NCBI GenBank assembly: GCA_028565635.1
Contig: JAOXYB010066979.1
Span: forward strand, 1 to 10,168
Source: Phoronis ovalis
Lineage: Eukaryota; Phoronida; Phoronidae
Reading direction: 5' to 3'
Length of the DNA: 10,168 nt
In this document: positions 1 through 5,857 of the stretch, piece by piece
Layout: every line of letters starts with the position of its first letter
Numbering within the stretch: the first letter of the stretch is position 1
Notes under the pieces: generated by a model
Databases searched by the model: none
The model's input: the letters and a program-made list of their open reading frames with translations, nothing else
What the model was told of the DNA's origin: nothing
Translations under genes and position numbers: made by a program

Positions 1-139
1 AAATACGAAGATGATCTGACAAAAGCTGAAGCCGTTATAGCAACACAAAGAAAAGGTTACATACGCCCACGACAACGACAACGTCGCATAGGGTACAGCT
101 ATATGCCCATTCACTATTACATAGTGATGGGCATAAAAA
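1..139 (+). repeat. Left copy of inverted repeat element (truncated by window edge)
   Basis: Matches the reverse complement of 9854-9977. The first 64 bases differ at one position (aca against acg, a silent Thr change). The two copies then diverge, with the left one 15 bases longer (five codons), and agree again through a terminal hairpin and five A's. The plus strand is open across the element, reading KYEDDLTKAEAVIATQRKGY and later HYYIVMGIK. The left copy's extra part contains a cgacaa tandem. The hairpin arms are tatgccca and the cactat block (102-117) against 121-135. I recognise no protein family. It may be the 3' end of a retroelement or a coding-derived repeat. Confidence 0.85.
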
Positions 140-262
140 TTAGATATTTTCAATGGTATGATGTTATGTGTGTGATATCTCATCACCCATACAACATCAT
201 TATGACATCATACAAGTGATGTGATGTTACACACATAACATCATACCATTGAAAATATCTAA
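140..262. repeat. Nested palindrome with perfect 34-base arms
   Basis: Bases 140-173 and 229-262 are exact reverse complements. The 55-base centre is itself an imperfect palindrome (catcac near the left, gtgatg near the right, tcattatga at the middle). The whole could fold into one long hairpin. It starts one base after the end of the element at 1-139, which suggests nested insertion or one composite element. Confidence 0.85.
170..234 (+). repeat. 65-base palindromic unit, copy 1
   Basis: Identical to 321-385 except for three bases. It forms the core of the 140-262 palindrome, bounded by gtgtga and acacac. Confidence 0.85.
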
Positions 263-320
263 ATTTTAAAATATCCAATTTTTAGTGAATTTAATGTTGA
301 TATACTTATAGTAATCACTT

Positions 321-385
321 GTGTGACATCTCATCACCCATACAACATCATTATGACATCATACAAGTGATGTGATTTCACACAC
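321..385 (+). repeat. 65-base palindromic unit, copy 2
   Basis: Direct repeat of 170-234 but without the outer 34-base arms, so the 65-base unit can stand alone. Its ends gtgtga and tcacac are inverted repeats, as in short MITE-like elements. It lies in the last transporter intron. Confidence 0.85.
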
Positions 386-508
386 AGCATAAACAGGTAT
401 CATTTCATTCATTAAAAGTATCAAGTCAAGTTCTTTTGTTTAGACCATTTGGTATTTGTGTGTGTAAATTTTTAACAAAACGACAATATTTTAATAATTT
501 TTCCTTAC

Positions 509-642
509 CTGGTGGGTTTAAAATCCCCCAGCCAATAATAGGAGATAGTTAGCTGCAGGATAATAGATACAGATGTAGCAAATCCTTTCAGAATGTTATC
601 AGCATATTTTACTACACTTGCTATAATTAGACCACCAAATGC
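509..642 (-). CDS. SLC35A3-like: SLC35A-like exon 6 ([13 protein letters not shown])
   Basis: Encodes residues 257-300 plus two bases. It reads [20 protein letters not shown] and continues FATSVSIIL, the best conserved part of the family. The usual Ser-Thr after SIIL is replaced by Gln-Leu, followed by [13 protein letters not shown]. The donor AG|GTAAGG is at 508. No terminal exon can be read between 508 and 1, so the C-terminal membrane segment is outside the window. Confidence 0.93.
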
Positions 643-3600
643 CTAAAAATAATGTCAAACATGCTACAAGAAATTTCTCCAGTGGATGATTGCACAAATG
701 CTTAGCCTACCAGGCCCTGTTACATCAATTACAGCACCAAGCAGTATTCAAAAGATAGCTGAAGAAATTCTGAAATTGTCCTAAAGGGTTTTAGCAAATT
801 ATCTGTGAACCAGTAATTAACTTAGTCACACCTCAATACTTCTTTTTTCTATGAAGTGTGACTAAGTTAAGTACTGGTTCACAGATAATTTGCTAAAAGC
901 CTTTAGGACAATTTCAGAATTTCTTTATTTTTACATAATTGGGTGTTTACTATTTAAATTTTCAAAGACAAAGTGCAGTTGTAACTCATGGGATAAAATT
1001 TTGTATCAACATCCCTGTCACTAACTAGACATAACTCGTAACCAAATATATGTAATAAGCATATAGAGGCTTTTGAATGCTTTAATATCTGCTTTTGTAA
1101 ATTCACGATCATGGTATTCAAAAACTAATGTATGTTATTTTTATGGCCAGTCAACTGCTTGTTAAACTTACCTGCAACAAAATAACGATCCATGTAACTT
1201 TGTTGTAGCCTTGGAAGAAACCATTTTGTATAATTTTTTCGGCATCAAGAAAATAGACGCTCCATGCACCAATCAATATTCCAAAAATGGCTGAAAGAAG
1301 TGTTTAATTACATAATGTTCTTTTAACAGATTATCAATGGAAACCACCAATCATGCATTAAGAGTTCAGGTAGTAAACAGGCATGGTTCATGAGGATTAA
1401 ACATTATATATCATAAACAGCATTTGAGTTACCTGTTACAATTACTGCAAAGTTATGCATTTCCCCTATTGAGGAACACATAGTAGGTGATATACTGTGT
1501 ACTGATTTGTAATATGCTATTGAACTAACATTAGCCTAACCATTGTGTTATTTTGTTACCACGTGTAGAACAAACATGATCTTGTACAAACCCAAAACAG
1601 CTAATGGTAAATGCTACATTAAAATTGTGACGTTACTGAACACCTGTTACATTACATAGTGGATTGTATAGTAGATGCCACTAGCTACTGTCAATCAAAT
1701 GTGTTTTACAAGATGGTAGTTCCTGGTGATATCTGCCTAGGGATGACTTCCACAACTCACCCCTTTTCTGGACTAAAACCCGAAAATAACTATTTCTTTC
1801 CTTAACTGACAGGCGAAAAACCTACCTCTTTGTTGGATTTGTAAGCCAAAAATATCAATTTTTCCCAGCAAAGTTGATGAAAAATTGAAAATACCCACCA
1901 CTATTTTGGACTAAAAGGACTGAAAATGTGAAACCCTACCCTTTACAGGACTGGAATTTGAAAACTCACCTTCCTGGAATAGAATAGTGAAAACCCTATT
2001 CTTACAGGCAGAACATTCCTGTACAGTTCTTCATAGATATGTATAAGAGATATCTGCTGCCACCTGTTGTTTATGATATGAAAGTCTCTGATTGTAAGGC
2101 GAAATCTTTTTAGTAAAGTACTCACCCAGTTGAAAATTTCTTATCCACAGACTTTGTTCGGAAGATTTTAGTAACTTTTCAAAGTAAATACCAGAAAAAC
2201 CACTGAGTATGCATGCAATGAAAACAAAACCTATTCCTACAAATTCTGAACTGATATGTGCGGCTTTATCATTTTTTTTGCTAAGGTTAGATTCGGTTGG
2301 CCACTGTAAGAAGAAAAAATATACTTTGTTGATGATGCTGTTGTACAGCTAACGTTTAGGAAAGTTGTGTCTTTACATCTTTAATATCATTATTGGATTC
2401 ATGTATATACAAGGTTAATATTTGAGACTATTACTGCATATGGCAAACTTAAAAATAAACATAATTTCTTAGCTAGCCAAACTAGTATAAATACTACGTA
2501 CCGAGTTTGAACTACTTTAAATTTTAATAATTTTTATTTTTTCTTAATTTTTAAAACACTCTTTGAAATCACTATGTTTTATTTTAATAGAAGAGAAATT
2601 AAACATTTTACATCAGCATTATGTAACCTTCTACTAATAATAAAAGTATATAACACAACAAACTTTAATATAATTATGTGTAAAAATATATACATAATGA
2701 AAACAAACCTGTACTAGAGCAACACCGATGGTGAGAATACATAAAGACAACCATTTTGTAGCATCCAGTCTCTTTCCAAGCATCAAAACTGCAAACAAGG
2801 CAGTTGTCAAAATCTTTAGCTGATAAGTAACCTGACAAGAGTATGAACATTAGTAGCATGTTTCTGTTGCAAAGAGTTCAAAATGAAATGGGGGCTTATT
2901 ATTTAGCAGTAACACTATCTGAAACAATGACTTTAAAATACGCTTTTTGCATCAGTTTTATTTATTTGAGTAATACTTAGAGAGGGTAACCCCTTTCAGC
3001 AAACCCACTGCTTTCTAGATGAGCACACAGATAGATAAGTACACTAGTAGCATTTTAAGAGCAAATTATTTTTAATTAGAATTCACCTAATTCACTGTTG
3101 CTATTTTCTGGTATGTATCAAATAGCATCCAAATTAAGATTTAATAATAACTTTTGAGGTGATTGAAAAATGTTATTAAGTACCTGATATGTAGCAGCAT
3201 CCAATCTAGCTAAAGCCCAATACAGAATGATGTTCTGAAGGGTATACAGAAATGCAGGAACAGACAATTTGCTTGTTTCCCATTTGTTACTCCATACTTC
3301 TTTATTTAACAATTTACATAGATTACTTCCTGAAAAATCTGAAAGATAACTTTATGAATAAGTGCTAACAAAGAAAATTTTACTTTATTTGCAAAAAATT
3401 GCATTATTTGTTTGATTTTGCCAAAGAACATTTAATCATGCAATACACTTTGCTTTACGGGATAGAAACTTACTTGAATCATACTGGGGAATTACACTGT
3501 TTTACAAACTATATCCAGAACCCATAGAATTGAATTGCATATACATACTTAAACGAATAGTACTGTACAAAGGTCTTACAGTTAATACATTTTCTAATTT

Positions 3601-3814
3601 CAAGTTCCTGCATATACTTACTCTGCTCAACAAATATCACAAGTACACAAAGTAATAGTTTGATGAATTCGACTATAAGGACAGCAGTTGAAGCTAAGTA
3701 TCGTGGACCTTTTGTTTTGACTGTGAGGGAGTATCGCATGGTTAGCACATGGGCAGTTATTTGTGCAACCAGAACAGTTAAGCTGATATATTTCATACGC
3801 TGCTGAGCACCCAT
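509..3814 (-). CDS. SLC35A3-like: SLC35A-family nucleotide-sugar transporter, six coding exons, 3' end outside window
   Basis: Golgi-membrane antiporter family that exchanges a cytosolic nucleotide sugar for the matching nucleoside monophosphate to feed glycosylation. Coding exons on the minus strand are 3814-3622, 3338-3184, 2831-2709, 2303-2126, 1290-1172 and 642-509. All junctions are GT-AG and the phases join (1, 0, 0, 1, 0, 2), giving 300 codons plus two bases. Family signatures in order: KYISL (residues 8-12), LTMRYS and [10 protein letters not shown] (24-45), YTLQN and LDAATYQ then [13 protein letters not shown] (95-129), EFVG and YFEK (177-200), WIRNFQL (210-216), NGFFQGYN (238-245), and [13 protein letters not shown] (268-280). 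About nine hydrophobic segments are visible. Animal SLC35A3 is about 325 residues, so roughly 25 residues remain in a last exon beyond base 1. Similarity by eye favours SLC35A3, with QAFGGL more like SLC35A2. The family is secure; the substrate (UDP-GlcNAc, UDP-Gal or both) is not. Confidence 0.92.
718..758 (-). pseudogene. Decayed duplicate of SLC35A exon 5 start
   Basis: Reading on the minus strand, cttcag is followed by a sequence that would translate, after the G from exon 4, as AIF-stop-ILLGA against AIFGILIGA of the real exon 5. Bases 734-763 match 1266-1295 at 25 of 30 positions without gaps, and the acceptor AG aligns with the real one. Most differences within codons are silent (ATT/ATC, TTG/CTG, GCA/GCT) or conservative (Ile to Leu). 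One, GGA to TGA at 750-748, is a stop. Similarity fades after about nine codons, and no good phase-0 donor is seen. I infer a duplicated exon, now dead or a poison exon. Confidence 0.55.
764..923. repeat. 160-base foldback element, 68-base arms
   Basis: Bases 764-831 and 856-923 are reverse complements at 66 of 68 positions, around a 24-base loop. The element lies in the intron between transporter exons 5 and 6, and its left arm abuts the acceptor of the decayed exon copy. No coding content or clear target-site duplication is visible. It could be a foldback MITE or a local inverted duplication. Confidence 0.85.
1172..1290 (-). CDS. SLC35A3-like: SLC35A-like exon 5 (NGFFQGYN motif)
   Basis: Its first two bases complete an Ala codon begun in exon 4, and 39 more codons give residues 218-256. 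The start reads [10 protein letters not shown] (TM7), followed by a short acidic loop and NGFFQGYN with VTW, matching the SLC35A3 and SLC35A2 block. The spacing from FQL to the loop Asp equals that of SLC35A3. The acceptor is acttctttcag and the donor CAG|GTAAGT. A decayed copy of this exon's first 25 bases lies in the next intron. Confidence 0.93.
1291..2125 (-). other. Transporter intron 4
   Basis: An 835-base intron. The exon 4 side carries the degenerate minisatellite (about 1757-2012). Around 1432-1450 the minus strand contains gtaattgtaacag followed by gtaact, which resembles the tail of the decayed exon copy (gtaattgatgtaacagg). This is too short to call on its own. Confidence 0.8.
1757..2012. 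repeat. Degenerate minisatellite, about seven units of 29-43 bases
   Basis: Repeated plus-strand landmarks are a ctgga or caggact block followed by gaaaa and an A/C-rich tail such as ccctacc or actcacc. The gaaa landmarks fall near 1782, 1815, 1847, 1887, 1930, 1960 and 1989. On the minus strand many units contain ggtgag or ggtag near ttttca, so the array is rich in splice-like strings inside an intron. The units are too diverged for an exact consensus by eye. Confidence 0.7.
2126..2303 (-). CDS. SLC35A3-like: SLC35A-like exon 4 (TM6 and WIRN motif)
   Basis: Encodes residues 158-216 plus one base. It opens with WP followed by a polar, lysine-rich loop, which is variable in the family. Residues 178-198 form a long hydrophobic segment, followed by YFEKLLK and SLWIRNFQL, which align with YFEKILK and VWIRNIQL of SLC35A3. 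The acceptor is cttcttacag and the donor CTGG|GTGAGT at 2125. Confidence 0.93.
2304..2708 (-). other. Transporter intron 3
   Basis: A 405-base, very AT-rich intron (notably 2515-2700, with T and A runs) between exons 3 and 4. No repeat, RNA or coding signal is seen. Confidence 0.8.
2709..2831 (-). CDS. SLC35A3-like: SLC35A-like exon 3 (TM4-TM5)
   Basis: Encodes residues 117-157 in phase 0 on both sides. It starts [20 protein letters not shown], which continues the LDAATYQ block of exon 2 exactly as in the family, and ends in a hydrophobic stretch finishing LVQ just before the WP of exon 4. The acceptor is tcttgtcag and the donor CAG|GTTTGT. Confidence 0.93.
2832..3183 (-). other. Transporter intron 2
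   Basis: A 352-base AT-rich intron between exons 2 and 3. The polypyrimidine tract and tcttgtcag acceptor lie at its exon 3 end. Nothing else is seen. Confidence 0.8.
3184..3338 (-). CDS. SLC35A3-like: SLC35A-like exon 2 (LDAATYQ motif)
   Basis: Encodes residues 65-116. The exon begins after ctttcag with two bases that complete the Asn codon started in exon 1. Its conserved part is [20 protein letters not shown] followed by LDAATYQ, the hallmark before TM4 in nucleotide-sugar transporters. The donor is CAG|GTACTT at 3183. A second acceptor nine bases further in (exon start 3329) also keeps frame and would drop three residues in a poorly conserved loop. Confidence 0.92.
3622..3814 (-). CDS. 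SLC35A3-like: SLC35A-like exon 1 (start codon, TM1-TM2)
   Basis: Encodes residues 1-64 plus the first base of codon 65. The ATG at 3814-3812 opens [12 protein letters not shown] and lies two bases after a strong acceptor (polypyrimidine run then CAG, AG at 3818-3817). The exon therefore continues a spliced transcript from an untranslated upstream exon. The frame stays open upstream of the acceptor for about 37 codons, but that stretch does not look like the family and would be intron. A second Met seven codons in (MKYISL) could also initiate. Residues 8-26 and 43-62 are the first two membrane segments, with [18 protein letters not shown] between them as in SLC35A3. The donor is GTAAGT at 3621. 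Confidence 0.9.
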
Positions 3815-3816
3815 TT

Positions 3817-5363
3817 CTGAAAAAAGACCAATCAACATAATGAAAAAATACAACAATATCAATATGTGCTCCTGGTCAAATAGATGAGGCGATAGATTTT
3901 GGTTTCTTGTTATTGTTGAGTTCAAATCTTATTTGTGAAAAAAGGTATTCCAAATCAGCACATATCTCTGATAATCCGCGAAGTAATTCTCCTGGGGTAA
4001 TACTCTCTGTATTAGATACAGCTCAGAAGTACAGGCCACTTTGTCACATGTTTAAAGTACACAACAAGAAATTTAATGCCATTTCGAAAACTATAAAACC
4101 ACCTTTTACCTGGGACTATTATATATTGAGATTAGTAAATAGGAGGTTTAAGTCCATCATGAACATATAACCCAGACCAATTGAAAGTTATAACAGGCGA
4201 GACCGTAATCCGCACGATTAAAATTTCTTCATTATCAATTTACATGAATTTATTCTTATGCTGTCAACTGCCTAACTGCGCACAGGCTATCACATCTCGG
4301 GCAGCGCGAGTATGCAACAAACCCAGAATTCCTTGTTTTACTATAAAATTGTAATATCTAGTTTTCAAATTAAATGTGAACTTCTTCCAAAACAATATAC
4401 AAGTTATAGCACATATATGTGTATATGGAATAGGATATCACTATTATCTATAATCTTCCTATTCAGCAGAGTTATTCATAACTACCACATCTTACTGTAT
4501 TGTTATTCATCTTACTTATTTATTGTTATTCAAATTATTTACTGAAGCGTTTAATCTTAAGATAACTAGAATTTACCAATGTTGATTAATATTTCTTTAA
4601 TAAATCTTATAATTTAAAACAATATCAAGTTCAATATATCAAGTTGCATTGGGCCAGTATTTGGAGAATTTCTCCACTGCACAGTTTTTAAAACACTCCA
4701 TTTTATGGTATGTTTCACTTGCTGAAATACTTAAAAAAGAAATAAAAATCATCTGGGTGGAACCCTATTTATATAACCCATAAATGTTAGTGTGATTAGT
4801 TACAATAGTTAGTTATAATAGTTCCAGCTTTCAGTTATGCCAACAAGCAAAATGTTTATTCTAGGAAGAGTACTTTAGCTGTTCAACTTTAAAACTGACC
4901 ACTATTTACTGATATGTCTGGAACAACCCGTGGGCAAGAAAGTATATGCCGGCCTATATCAGTATATGGCTATATGACCCAAATTGTCAAAAGAAAATCA
5001 CTTAATATACTTTATAGTTACACCTCAATCTTCACGCTTGGTGGATTGACTACATGTAATAAGGGTCCGCTGCCTGAATGTAAATAAATTACAATGTTTA
5101 TAAACTCTGAGATGAATAGATTAAGTCAATATATATCCGGAACTTGTACGGGATTAAATTATGACACTAAATACTTATTTAGTTATTAATAGTAATATTA
5201 CTTAACTTACTAATACTAGTGTAATAGTAACACTACTACTACTACCGTACTACTTCTAGTACTACTACTACTAGTGAGTACTACTATGACTATGAGTACT
5301 AGAAGAGATGAAGCCACGGTCATGAAGCATACATCTAAATAAAATAATGCACAGCAAACTCAC
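3817..5363 (-). other. Upstream region or first intron of SLC35A-like gene
   Basis: No gene is recognised here. If the 5' exon is real, this is a 1,547-base first intron. CpG dinucleotides cluster at 4190-4320 (gcgagaccg, aatccgcacg, ctgcgcac, ctcgggcagcgcgag), so an alternative promoter there is possible. Bases 4320-4900 are AT-rich with short tandem strings such as gttacaatagttagttataa. Simple sequence follows at 5205-5300. Confidence 0.5.
5205..5300. repeat. Imperfect TAC/ACT simple repeat
   Basis: Runs of act and tac triplets (cactactactactaccgtac, then tactacttctag and actactactactag) merge into agtactagaag. Because the unit is close to its own reverse complement (gtact, agtac, ctag), the tract can also fold. 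Twenty-one bases (5264-5284) recur exactly at 6325-6345. Confidence 0.8.
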
Positions 5364-5495
5364 CGAGGCTTTTTACAATTGTCCACTGTCAGTATCATAA
5401 AAAATGTGGTCGAAAACAGGATAGTGAACACCTGAAGTAGGGTGCTGCCGCATAATGAAAATAGAAGTAGGCTCTCCCAGCTTCCCTTGAGAACC
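5364..5495 (-). other. Possible non-coding 5' exon of the SLC35A-like gene
   Basis: A strong donor on the minus strand (CTCG|GTGAGT, GT at 5363-5362) has no coding match but would pair with the acceptor just before the transporter ATG. The joined frame has stops upstream of MGAQQ, so the exon would be untranslated. Its upstream limit is uncertain: it may start near 5495, where the minus strand also shows a cttatcag acceptor-like string, or closer to the RPF1 side. The last ATG in it opens a short upstream reading frame out of phase with the main one. Confidence 0.35.
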
Positions 5496-5499
5496 TGAT

Positions 5500-5716
5500 A
5501 AGCAAAGCTAGTTAAATAAGCATATCTCAGTGGTAATTACGAATTAAATATTATGTACATTGTTTTGACAATTCATCAAATGAATTAATAAGTAAACATT
5601 GTAGAAAACAAATTGTTATTACTGTTTTGTTTGTGACAAAAGCTGGCGTGATTTAACAGTGAGAAACTCATAGTTGGGCGTAACATTTTGTTAATTAGTT
5701 TGGTATAATTTCCAGC
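5500..5716. promoter_or_regulatory. Probable shared promoter between the two divergent genes
   Basis: This short gap separates the proposed transporter 5' exon from the RPF1 start. It has a small palindrome, aattcat-caa-atgaatt, at 5571-5587 and a few CpGs (ctggcgtg, gggcgtaac) at 5643-5683. No well-placed TATA box is visible: tataat at 5704-5709 is too close to the ATG. The case rests on head-to-head geometry, not on recognised factor sites. Confidence 0.4.
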
Positions 5717-5857
5717 ATGGCTTCCGAGGGAGAAAACGTGTGCGGAACTCGTGAAAATGAAGCTGTACCAGCAATTCCAGCTCCTAATATATCAAGAATA
5801 AAGAATAAACAGTTGAGGACAGAACTGTACAAACAGCAACAGAGACAAAAACGAAAG
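5717..5857 (+). CDS. RPF1: RPF1 exon 1
   Basis: Encodes residues 1-47, opening [10 protein letters not shown] and ending with the basic stretch QQQRQKRK. The ATG has G at +4 and is preceded by tttccagc. The donor is AAG|GTAATA at 5858. The region before ISRIKNK is acidic and low-complexity, as usual at this N-terminus. Confidence 0.92.

Larger units (their letters stand above)
643..1171 (-). other. Transporter intron 5
   Basis: Holds the decayed exon copy (718-758) and the foldback (764-923). The part next to exon 5 (924-1171) is plain AT-rich sequence in which I see nothing else. Confidence 0.85.

Noticed and set aside
1-508. Terminal exon of the transporter
   Set aside because: Both strands were read for the family's last segment (TM10 and a short tail). 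None was found, and the stretch is filled with repeats.
1432-1470. Possible 33-base symmetric micro-exon in transporter intron 4 (minus strand, between cctcaatag and gtaact)
   Set aside because: The splice sites can be drawn and the tail resembles the decayed exon copy, but the acceptor lacks a pyrimidine tract and the encoded peptide matches nothing in the family.
4080-4165. Alternative untranslated first exon of the transporter ending CCCAG|GTAAAA on the minus strand
   Set aside because: The donor is weaker than the one at 5363, and no other evidence separates it. Left as an alternative only.
3907-4170. Plus-strand reading frame of 87 codons upstream of the transporter
   Set aside because: No family resemblance and no convincing promoter or splice sites. 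It overlaps the acceptor side of transporter exon 1 on the other strand.
4312-4545. Plus-strand reading frame of 77 codons, partly hydrophobic
   Set aside because: The composition is what AT-rich DNA gives (Ile, Tyr, Leu, Ser). No motif or exon structure.
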